Positions 5,631-11,606 of a DNA stretch of 15,539 nucleotides are shown here, piece by piece; position 1 is the stretch's first letter, and the number at the start of each line of letters is the position of its first letter. Origin of the DNA: JBAYVY01 sp041674345 (lineage in GTDB: Bacteria > Planctomycetota > Phycisphaerae > Phycisphaerales > Zrk34); contig JBAYVY010000043.1 of the NCBI GenBank assembly GCA_041674345.1, forward strand, positions 1 to 15,539, read 5' to 3'. The notes under the pieces are model-generated. The model was not told where the DNA came from. It did no database searches and saw only the letters and a list, made by a program, of their open reading frames with translations. A program made the position numbers and the translations under genes.

Positions 5631-5882
5631 GTGTCGAACGGTTGGAAAGACATCTTGGCAAGGTCCGGCGACGAGAACCTCGGCGCGACGCTGATCCGAT
5701 TGGCGAGACAAGCCGCCGCGCTGCGCCAGTATCAAACCGCCTTCGCAATCGCCAACGATGGAAGCAAATGGGGTCGGACCCCATTGACTTCCCCAAGCGG
5801 CAGTGATGGATCGGCTGGAGCCGGTCCCGACTCGTGGGTTCCCGTCCTCACGGACGACGTTCGCAGGGAGGTGGACGCATGA
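5631..5882 (+). CDS. Small unrecognised protein translationally coupled to FlgF
   Basis: An 83-residue protein begins at GTG 5631, six bases after a perfect AGGAGG. Its TGA overlaps the flgF start as ATGA, so the two are coupled and it is the first gene of the flagellar operon. Codon third positions are G/C-rich as in its neighbours. Residues 1-45 (MSNGWKDILARSGDENLGAT then a helical part ending AIANDG) are followed by a low-complexity Gly/Ser/Pro stretch and a conserved-looking end, DSWVPVLTDDVRREVDA. The stretch at 46-52 is encoded by a 19-bp palindrome (5767-5785) that looks inserted. No membrane or secretion signal is seen. I do not recognise the family; a flagellum-linked role is inferred from position only. 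Confidence 0.7.
   Translation: MSNGWKDILARSGDENLGATLIRLARQAAALRQYQTAFAIANDGSKWGRTPLTSPSGSDGSAGAGPDSWVPVLTDDVRREVDA
5767..5785. repeat. 19-bp palindrome inside the first operon gene
   Basis: AATGGGGTC-G-GACCCCATT, a perfect 9-bp inverted repeat around one base, lies inside coding sequence. It is followed by TGACTTCC. GGGGTC-type palindromes of this kind recall REP-like elements seen in several phyla, from memory. It adds residues KWGRTPL in frame. Confidence 0.6.
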
Positions 5883-6652
5883 ACTACGGTCTGTATATCT
5901 CCGCCACAGGCGTCCTGACGAACATGCACCGGCAGGACGTCCTGGCCAACAACCTGGCCAACGCGCAGACGGTCGGCTTCAAGCAGAACCTCGCCGCGTT
6001 CAACCAGCGATTGCCCGAATCGCAGGAAGACCCCGCCGGTTTCGACCTGGCCAACGACCTGCTCGACAAACTCGGCGGCGGCCTGACCGCCCATGCGGCG
6101 CTGACCGACCTGTCCGCCGGTTCCCTCCAGAACACCGGTAACGCCCTGGACCTGGCCATCGACGGCCAGGGCTTTTTCACCATACAAAACAAGCTGCCCG
6201 ACGGTTCGATCACCACCGCCCTGACACGCGACGGACGTTTCACCCTCTCGCAGGACGGCCAATTGCTCACCACCGTCGGCGGACACGGCGTCCTCGACTC
6301 TTCCGGCCAGCCCATCCGCGTGGACCCGTCTGTTCCTCTGACCGTCGATGAAACCGGCCGGCTCTCGCAAAACAACCAGACCGTCGGCCAACTCCAGGTC
6401 GCCACCGTCGATCCGCAATCCCCGCTGAATCATCTGGGTCAGGGCATGTACGAAGCGTCCGCCAACTTGCAGACCAACAACTTCCGGGGGCGGATTCAGC
6501 AGGGGTTTATTGAGCAATCGAATGTTGATTCGGTGCGCGAGATGGTGGAGTTGATCCAGACCACGCGGGCTGTGAACGACAACGCCACGATGATCCGCTA
6601 CCAGGATTCGCTGATGGACAAAGCGGTCAATGTGCTTGGACGAGTCGCGTGA
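5879..6652 (+). CDS. flgF: Flagellar basal-body rod protein FlgF
   Basis: 257 residues, a normal length for a proximal rod subunit exported by the flagellar type III apparatus and built into the periplasmic rod. The N-terminus MNYGLYISATGVLTNMHRQD followed by LANNLANAQTVGFKQ carries the ANNLAN motif of rod/hook proteins. The middle has IDGQGFFTI. The C-terminal helix reads QGFIEQSNVDSVREMVELIQ and ends in a residue pattern for axial packing. The start at 5879 is chosen over in-frame 5834 because GGGAGG lies 7 bases ahead and the protein then begins at the family's usual place. It overlaps the preceding small gene (ATGA). Identity as FlgF rather than FlgG follows from its divergent sequence and its position before flgG. 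Confidence 0.93.
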   Translation: MNYGLYISATGVLTNMHRQDVLANNLANAQTVGFKQNLAAFNQRLPESQEDPAGFDLANDLLDKLGGGLTAHAALTDLSAGSLQNTGNALDLAIDGQGFFTIQNKLPDGSITTALTRDGRFTLSQDGQLLTTVGGHGVLDSSGQPIRVDPSVPLTVDETGRLSQNNQTVGQLQVATVDPQSPLNHLGQGMYEASANLQTNNFRGRIQQGFIEQSNVDSVREMVELIQTTRAVNDNATMIRYQDSLMDKAVNVLGRVA

Positions 6653-6729
6653 GAGTGGCGAGTAGTGAGTAGTGCGTTTAGCGGGTGACGCGCAGCGTCC
6701 CCAGTTCCCGAAACTCGAAACCCGAAACT
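6653..6729. repeat. 7-bp-periodic linker between flgF and flgG
   Basis: Directly after the flgF stop come three seven-base units (GAGTGGC, GAGTAGT, GAGTAGT; 6653-6673). Then comes a 26-base module (6676-6701) identical to 9440-9465, which can fold as GGG(t)GACGC-GCA-GCGTCCCC. Three more seven-base units (CGAAACT, CGAAACC, CGAAACT; 6709-6729) lead to the flgG start. No Shine-Dalgarno is visible before flgG. Confidence 0.75.
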
Positions 6730-6734
6730 GAATC

Positions 6735-7541
6735 ATGGCCACCACCGCACTCCACACCGCAGCCACCGGCATGAACGCGATCTCCACGCAGATCGACGTC
6801 ATCGCCAACAACCTGGCCAACGTCAATACCGTCGGCTTCAAGGGTTCCAGGGTCAACTTTGAAGACCTGCTCTACCAAACCCAGGCGCAGCCCGGCACGG
6901 AAAACGCCAACGGCGATCAGCGGCCCGCCGGCGTGCAGGTCGGCCTGGGCGTCCGCGTCGCCAACACCGATTTCAACTTCAATCAGGGTTCCCCCATCGA
7001 CACCGGCCAGCCCCTCGATCTCTACATCGAAGGCAACGGCTTCTTCTCCGTCGATATCCTCGACAACCAGGGAGCCACCATCGGCTACACCCGTGCCGGC
7101 AACTTCTTCATCAACTCCGAAGGCGACATGGTTCTCGGCAATTCCTCCGGCCCCAAACTCATCCCCAACATCAACATCCCCTCCGACGCCATCACCATCG
7201 ACATCAGCGAGGACGGCATCGTCAGCGTCATCCAACCCGGCAGCGCCACCCCCACGCAGGTTGGCCAGATCACCCTCACCAGCTTCATCAACCACAAAGG
7301 CCTCAAAGCCGTCGGGGCCAACATCTTCATCGAAACAAACTCCTCCGGCCCGCCCATCGAAGCCAACCCCGGCGAGAACGGCATGGGCATCTTCAAACAG
7401 GGCTTCCTCGAAGGGTCCAACGTCGATCCGGTGAAAGAACTCGTCGAACTCATCAAGGCCCAACGCGCCTTTGAACTGAACAGCCAGTCCATCCAGGCCG
7501 CCGACCAATCCCTCCAGGTCGTCGCCAATCTCCGCCGCTGA
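6735..7541 (+). CDS. flgG: Flagellar distal rod protein FlgG
   Basis: 268 residues, close to the usual ~260. FlgG polymerises into the distal rod that crosses periplasm and outer-membrane bushing. The hallmark N-terminus (ALHTAATGMNAISTQIDVIA, then NNLANVNTVGFKGSRVNFED) is present, as are LLYQTQAQPGTE, VGLGVRVANTDFNFNQGSP, and the C-terminus KQGFLEGSNVDPVKELVELI followed by KAQRAFELNSQSIQAADQSL. These agree very well with FlgG rather than FlgF or FlgE. The start ATG 6735 is fixed by family alignment, since no ribosome binding site precedes it; the repeat linker lies immediately upstream. The gap to flgA is 13 bases. Confidence 0.97.
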   Translation: MATTALHTAATGMNAISTQIDVIANNLANVNTVGFKGSRVNFEDLLYQTQAQPGTENANGDQRPAGVQVGLGVRVANTDFNFNQGSPIDTGQPLDLYIEGNGFFSVDILDNQGATIGYTRAGNFFINSEGDMVLGNSSGPKLIPNINIPSDAITIDISEDGIVSVIQPGSATPTQVGQITLTSFINHKGLKAVGANIFIETNSSGPPIEANPGENGMGIFKQGFLEGSNVDPVKELVELIKAQRAFELNSQSIQAADQSLQVVANLRR

Positions 7542-7554
7542 TTGAACTGAACCA

Positions 7555-8715
7555 ATGACCCGACAGCCGAACAACACGATGTTCCCCCGAAGCCCCAGGA
7601 TGCGATGTACCCATCGCTTCCTGGGGATCGGCGCCGTCCTGTTCATCTTGCTCATCCCCGCCTCCATTCGCGCCGACACCATCCTCCTTCACGACGGTTC
7701 ATCCATCCGCGACGATGCCGTCGCGCTCGGCGACATCGCCGACCTCGAAGGCCCCGATGCGATCGCCCTGGCCGATGTGTCGCTCGGTTCGCTCAACGCC
7801 GCCGGTTCCGCCGGTTCCGCCGGTTCCGGGGGTTCCGGGGGTTCCGGGGGTTCCGGGGGTTCCGGGGGTTCCGGGGGTTCCCGCACGTTCACCCTCGCGG
7901 AAATCCGGGCCGCGCTTGATGCACGACACATCAACTGGGGCAAGATCGACCTGCGGGGTCCGACGCGATTGACCGTTCGCCGCGTGATATCCGATCAGAC
8001 GAAAACCAGCGACATTGCCCAGGCCAATCCCATCGCCACGATCAACGCCGATGCCCCCGTGATCGGCCGCACGCTTCGCCAACTCATCACCGAACGCATT
8101 CAGCGGCAGGCGCAGCCGGGCGATGAGGCGCTGCGTATCAACTGTCAGGACGCCGATGCCGCCGGATGGTCGATGACCGACGCGGAATATCGTTTCGAGA
8201 TCGAACCCGTCGCCCGTCAGACGCTTGGCCGCGTTCCTTTCAATGTCCGCTGCTACAAACACGATCAGCTTGACAGTGTGCAGCACCTGACCGTCGATGT
8301 CGCCCGCAAGTCACAGGTCGTCGTCACCTCCCGCCAGCTTCAGCGGGGCCGGATTCTCGTCCCCGCCGATCTGATCCTGCAAACCCACTGGCTCGACAGC
8401 GACCGCGTCCAGCCCGTGACCGATCTTCAAACCGCCGTCGGCCAATCCACCACCCGGCTGATCCGTGCCGACGCGATCCTGCAAACCGACGACATCGCCC
8501 CCCGCCTGCTGGTCGAGCGGGGCCAGCTTGTCACCGTGCGGGCCGTCAGCGGCGGCATCGTCGTCAAGTTCACCGCCCGCGCTTCCGAAGACGGCTCCGC
8601 CGGCCAGACCATCACCGCCGCCAACCCCCGCACACGCGAAACCTACACCGTCCGCGTCACCGGCCCCCAGGAAACCGAAATGCAAATCTCGTCCCCGAAA
8701 GAAGACGTGAAATGA
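7555..8715 (+). CDS. flgA: P-ring assembly chaperone FlgA with a Gly-Ser insert
   Basis: 386 residues, well above the ~220-320 usual for FlgA, the periplasmic helper of FlgI P-ring assembly. A signal peptide (hydrophobic FLGIGAVLFILLIPASI, cleavage near residue 40) leads to an N-terminal domain. This is interrupted at 83-109 by nine Ser/Gly/Ala triplets (three AGS, six GGS) coded by a 9-bp tandem array. The C-terminal SAF domain occupies about 245-386: VVVTSRQLQRGRILVPADL, VGQSTTRLIRADAIL, LLVERGQLVTVRAVSGGI and ARASEDGSAGQTI are typical. The start is uncertain: ATG 7555, 7579 and 7600 are in frame and none has a clear Shine-Dalgarno. Its TGA overlaps flgH (ATGA). Placement of flgA between flgG and flgH differs from enteric operons. 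Confidence 0.92.
   Translation: MTRQPNNTMFPRSPRMRCTHRFLGIGAVLFILLIPASIRADTILLHDGSSIRDDAVALGDIADLEGPDAIALADVSLGSLNAAGSAGSAGSGGSGGSGGSGGSGGSGGSRTFTLAEIRAALDARHINWGKIDLRGPTRLTVRRVISDQTKTSDIAQANPIATINADAPVIGRTLRQLITERIQRQAQPGDEALRINCQDADAAGWSMTDAEYRFEIEPVARQTLGRVPFNVRCYKHDQLDSVQHLTVDVARKSQVVVTSRQLQRGRILVPADLILQTHWLDSDRVQPVTDLQTAVGQSTTRLIRADAILQTDDIAPRLLVERGQLVTVRAVSGGIVVKFTARASEDGSAGQTITAANPRTRETYTVRVTGPQETEMQISSPKEDVK
7801..7881 (+). repeat. 9-bp tandem repeat array (nine units) inside flgA
   Basis: Three units GCCGGTTCC are followed by six GGGGGTTCC units without interruption. As each unit is three codons, gain or loss of units changes linker length (AGS/GGS) but not frame. The last six units are identical at the DNA level, as expected for recent slippage expansion. 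Confidence 0.95.
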
Positions 8716-9401
8716 AATACGCACTCATTCCATCCATCGTCCTTTGTCTCGCCGCGTTCGCCTTGGCGCAGAGTTCCTCGCTCTATCTCGCCGAGCCGCG
8801 CACCAAGGCCAACCCCGAAGGCAAAAGCGTCAATCCCTACATGCAGGCCAATTCCTACCTGGCCGTCACGCTCCCCCAGCCCCGTCTGTTCAACGTCCAT
8901 GATCTGGTCACCATCGTCGTCCGTGAATCGTCCAGCGCCACCATCGATGGCGAACTGGACACCCAGAAGGAATCCAAGTTTGACGCCGAACTCACCGCGA
9001 TGGTCGATATCAAACAACTGCTGACCGATCTGCGGCTCGCCCCCTCCGCGCTCAATGCCGGTAATCCGAAAGTCGGCCTCGAAGTCAAACCCGAATTCAA
9101 CGGCACCGGCACTTACGACCGCAAGGATGTGCTGACCACCCGCCTGACCGCCGAGGTCGTCGATGTCAAACCCAACGGCATCCTCTCCCTCCAGGCCCGC
9201 ACCTACATGGCCAACGATGACGAGAAGCTCACCCTCACGCTCACCGGCTACTGCCGCGCCGAGGACATCACCGCCGACAACACCGTCCTCAGCACGCAGA
9301 TGTACGACCTGCGCCTCAGCAAACAACACCACGGCGAAATCCGCGAAGTTTCCAGGAAAGGCCTGCTGACCAAGGCGCTGGAGTTGTTGTTCAACTTCTA
9401 A
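8712..9401 (+). CDS. flgH: Flagellar L-ring protein FlgH
   Basis: 229 residues, the normal length for the outer-membrane L-ring subunit. The conserved core is clear: FNVHDLVTIVVRESSSATID (about 60-79), the pattern VVDVKPNGILSLQARTYM, and GYCRAEDITADNTVLSTQMY near the C-terminus. The signal sequence is MKYALIPSIVLCLAAFALA with a type I cleavage site ALA|QS. The only early cysteine (residue 12) is inside the hydrophobic core without a lipobox, so this FlgH is probably not a lipoprotein, unlike the enteric one. The start overlaps the flgA stop as ATGA, with a purine-rich AAAGAAGA region ahead. A repeat linker of 84 bases separates it from flgI. Confidence 0.95.
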   Translation: MKYALIPSIVLCLAAFALAQSSSLYLAEPRTKANPEGKSVNPYMQANSYLAVTLPQPRLFNVHDLVTIVVRESSSATIDGELDTQKESKFDAELTAMVDIKQLLTDLRLAPSALNAGNPKVGLEVKPEFNGTGTYDRKDVLTTRLTAEVVDVKPNGILSLQARTYMANDDEKLTLTLTGYCRAEDITADNTVLSTQMYDLRLSKQHHGEIREVSRKGLLTKALELLFNF

Positions 9402-9465
9402 CCCCCCGGAAGTAGCGAGTAGTGAGTAGCGAGTAGCGAGTTTAGCGGGTGACGCGCAGCGTCCC
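9402..9465. repeat. 7-bp-periodic linker between flgH and flgI
   Basis: A CCCCCCGGAAGT element (9402-9413) runs into four seven-base units (AGTAGCG, AGTAGTG, AGTAGCG, AGTAGCG; 9411-9438), then the 26-base module 9440-9465, identical to 6676-6701. The module can form a small GC-rich hairpin. Like the other linkers it begins right behind a stop codon. Confidence 0.8.
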
Positions 9466-9480
9466 GTCCCCGAAAGCAAA

Positions 9481-9582
9481 ACAGCATGAAAACAGCACAA
9501 CAGAACATGAACAAACCAACGTCGCCGACCCATCCCCGGTCGTCGCATGTTCTGCTGCCTTGCTGTCTTGCTGTTCTGCTGT
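9481..9582. repeat. Imperfect inverted repeat across the flgI start and signal peptide
   Basis: The left arm (9481-9509, containing ACAGCATGAAAACAGCA) and the right arm (9546-9582) are imperfect inverted copies. The right arm consists of four eight-base units (TGTTCTGC, TGCCTTGC, TGTCTTGC, TGTTCTGC; 9548-9579). The bases between can also pair (CGACC / GGTCG). The element covers the flgI start codon and encodes part of its signal peptide. Confidence 0.55.
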
Positions 9583-10616
9583 CCCTGGCCGCCCCGGCCG
9601 GCGCAGTGCAGGTGCAGGACATGGTCCGTCTCAAGGGCACTGAATCCAGCAAGCTCGTCGGCATGGGGCTGGTGGTCGGACTCAAAGGCACCGGCGACGG
9701 CGGCAAGTTCACCCCCGCCATGCGCCCCCTGGCCGCGATGATGCAACGACTCATGGACCCCAACGTCGTCGCCACCGAACTGAAGGATGTCAAAAACGTC
9801 GCCATCGTCACCCTTACCGCCAAGCTGCCCGCCGGCACCGTCCGCGAAGGCGACACCGTTGACATTCAGATCGCCAGCATCGGGGCCGCGTCTTCCCTCA
9901 AGGGCGGCCGGTTGTTTATGACCCCGCTCTACGGCCCGATCCCCGGCTCGCCCGTGTACGCCTTCGCCGACGGCGCCATCGAAATCGAAAACGACACCGT
10001 CCCGACCGTCGGCCTGGTCAAACGCGGCGCGACCCTCACCAAGGACATCATCGCCCGCAACCTCGACCCCTTCGGCCGCATCACACTGGTCATCGACGAA
10101 CCCAACGCCACCTGGCCGATGGCGAACACCATCGCCACGCTCATCAACGATCTGATGTCGCCGGACGCCGCGCCGATCGCGCAGGCGGTCGATCCAAAAA
10201 ACGTCGTCGTGCAGGTGCCGCCGGCCCAGCAGTCCAACCCCGCGCCGTTCATCTCGCAACTGCTGGAAATCCACCTGGATTCCACGCTGGTTCGCACCGA
10301 GGCACGCGTCGTCATCAACAGCCGCACCGGCACGATCGTGATGACCGGCGACGTGGAGATTTCGCCGGTGGTCGTCAGCCACAAGGGACTGACGATCACG
10401 ACGATCACCCCGCCGCCGGTGCCGAACGCCAACAACCCGGCCATCGACCAGCAGCCGTTCCTCGCCCTGGACCCGGCGCATCGCGGGGGCGCAAAACTTG
10501 CCGATCTGATGGCGGCGATGAACCAGTTGAAGGTGCCTCCGGAAGATCGCATCGAAATCATCAAGGAAATCCATCGTTCCGGGAAACTGCACGCGAAACT
10601 CGTGCTGGAGGATTGA
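9486..10616 (+). CDS. flgI: Flagellar P-ring protein FlgI
   Basis: 376 residues, matching the family (~365). Exported by Sec, it forms the periplasmic P-ring around the rod. After an N-region and hydrophobic stretch (VLLPCCLAVLLSL, cleavage at AGA|VQ near residue 40) the mature part starts VQVQDMVRLKGTESSKLVGM. Next comes GLVVGLKGTGDGGKFTPAM, then VREGDTVDIQIASIGAASSL and KGGRLFMTPLYGP, all diagnostic. The C-terminal region has EARVVINSRTGTIVMTGDVE and the helix ISQLLE / DRIEIIKEIHRSGKLHAKLV. The start is unsure: ATG 9486 and ATG 9507 lie inside a repeat and neither has a Shine-Dalgarno. The signal-peptide codons come from that repeat. The next gene begins 6 bases after the stop. Confidence 0.97.
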   Translation: MKTAQQNMNKPTSPTHPRSSHVLLPCCLAVLLSLAAPAGAVQVQDMVRLKGTESSKLVGMGLVVGLKGTGDGGKFTPAMRPLAAMMQRLMDPNVVATELKDVKNVAIVTLTAKLPAGTVREGDTVDIQIASIGAASSLKGGRLFMTPLYGPIPGSPVYAFADGAIEIENDTVPTVGLVKRGATLTKDIIARNLDPFGRITLVIDEPNATWPMANTIATLINDLMSPDAAPIAQAVDPKNVVVQVPPAQQSNPAPFISQLLEIHLDSTLVRTEARVVINSRTGTIVMTGDVEISPVVVSHKGLTITTITPPPVPNANNPAIDQQPFLALDPAHRGGAKLADLMAAMNQLKVPPEDRIEIIKEIHRSGKLHAKLVLED

Positions 10617-10622
10617 CGCGAC

Positions 10623-10994
10623 GTGAATCTGTCAGCCGTGAACAACCCGACGCTTTCGACGAAGAACGTGCTGTCAATCGCGCAGCCGGCGGATGTCAGC
10701 GACCGGTTCGCGGCGCTGATGCGCCGTTCGCAATCGGGCGGCCCGACCCCGCGGGTCGAACAGGCGGCCAGACAGTTGGTGGGCTTGGCGCTGTTCAAGC
10801 CGCTGCTGGAACAGGCCCGCCAAAGCCCGTTCAAAACCGACCTTTTTCACGGCGGGGCCGGCGAGGATGCGTTCGCGGGCCAGTTGGATCAACTGCTGGC
10901 CGACCGCATGGCGCAGCGACCGGATTACCCGCTGGTGAAGGCGATTGTCCGCCAGTTCTCGCAACAGGCCAAGGCGGTGGACACGCATGGATAA
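10623..10994 (+). CDS. flgJ: Rod-binding protein, FlgJ N-terminal type
   Basis: 123 residues starting at GTG 10623, with GGAGG about 11 bases ahead inside the end of flgI. Residues 45-120 match the rod-binding domain of FlgJ (ARQLVGLALFKPLLEQARQS, later FAGQLDQLLADRMAQ, then LVKAIVRQF). This domain caps the growing rod and promotes its assembly in the periplasm. The C-terminal muramidase domain of enteric FlgJ is absent, which is common outside gamma-proteobacteria. Another enzyme must open peptidoglycan. There is no signal peptide, in line with type III export. Its stop overlaps the flgN start by 8 bases. Position between flgI and flgN/flgK supports the call. Confidence 0.85.
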   Translation: MNLSAVNNPTLSTKNVLSIAQPADVSDRFAALMRRSQSGGPTPRVEQAARQLVGLALFKPLLEQARQSPFKTDLFHGGAGEDAFAGQLDQLLADRMAQRPDYPLVKAIVRQFSQQAKAVDTHG

Positions 10995-11481
10995 GCAACA
11001 GATCAACAAGATGGAGCAACACCTGCGCGATCTGCTGGCCGAGCATGACGGGCTGCTGATGCTGCTGAAACGCAAGCACGAAGCGGTGCGGCAGGCGAAG
11101 CCCGGCGTGGTCGAGGATTGCACGATGCGGGAGAACGCCCACGTCCAGCGCATCGGGCGGATCGAGAAGGATCGCCAGCAATTACTGGCGGCGATGAGTC
11201 CGGCGGGATTGGGGCGGTTTTTGAAGTTGTCGGAGATCGCCGCGCTGGCCGACGAGCCGCAACGCTCGCATCTGCTGGTTCTGGCATCGCAATTGCGGTT
11301 GCGGATGACGGAGATCAGGGAAATCGGCCAGGTGACGAAGCAAACGATGGAAAGTCTGCTCAAACATATGCAGGGCATGGTGCAGATGATCGTGCAAACC
11401 GTCGGCGGCGGCGGCACGTACAGCCGGCGCGGGCGCGTGACCCAGCCGGCGAAACTCAGCAGCTTTTCCGCGGTGGCGTGA
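10987..11481 (+). CDS. flgN: Flagellar export chaperone FlgN
   Basis: 164 residues, almost wholly helical (MEQHLRDLLAEHDGLLMLLK, then ENAHVQRIGRIEKDRQQLLA), as in FlgN. FlgN is the cytosolic chaperone that binds the C-termini of FlgK and FlgL and brings them to the export gate. Both clients follow directly. The C-terminal 25 residues are Gly/Arg/Ser-rich and probably disordered (VGGGGTYSRRGR). The start ATG 10987 overlaps the preceding stop; upstream is a weak AAGGCGGTGG. The upstream in-frame start at 10945 would lie inside flgJ and lacks support. Sequence similarity in this family is low, so position and helical pattern carry much of the call. Confidence 0.85.
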   Translation: MDKQQINKMEQHLRDLLAEHDGLLMLLKRKHEAVRQAKPGVVEDCTMRENAHVQRIGRIEKDRQQLLAAMSPAGLGRFLKLSEIAALADEPQRSHLLVLASQLRLRMTEIREIGQVTKQTMESLLKHMQGMVQMIVQTVGGGGTYSRRGRVTQPAKLSSFSAVA

Positions 11482-11503
11482 ACAATGATCCAGATTTTTT
11501 TTC

Positions 11504-11581
11504 AACACAAGAGGACACGGAGTTCACAGAGAAGAATGGAATGGGGAATCTGAAATGGCTTTCTCTGTGTCCTCTGTGTTT
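11504..11581. repeat. CACAGAGGACACAGAG-type inverted repeat upstream of flgK
   Basis: The left arm (11504-11533) and right arm (11560-11581) are inverted copies built from GAGGACAC and ACAGAGAA blocks, with a small insertion in the left arm. I know this sequence type as a dispersed repeat in many bacterial genomes, where it generates spurious peptides such as ETQRTQRK. It fills most of the 125-base gap between flgN and flgK. A T8 run lies just before it (11495-11502). Confidence 0.65.
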
Positions 11582-11606
11582 CATTCCGGGATGAGGAGTT
11601 CGTGAC

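Noticed and set aside
5834..5878. Upstream in-frame start for flgF
   Set aside because: Inside the preceding coupled gene; the ATG at 5879 has GGGAGG at 7 bases and fits the family start.
6653..6701. CRISPR array, suggested by regularly repeated short units
   Set aside because: Units are 7 bases, directly adjacent, without spacers of unique sequence; no cas genes are nearby.
8643..10592. 649-codon minus-strand frame opposite flgA end, flgH and flgI
   Set aside because: It covers three well-conserved plus-strand genes and the repeat linker. The product is Gly/Asp/Arg-rich without family features. Long antisense frames are expected with this GC-rich codon use.
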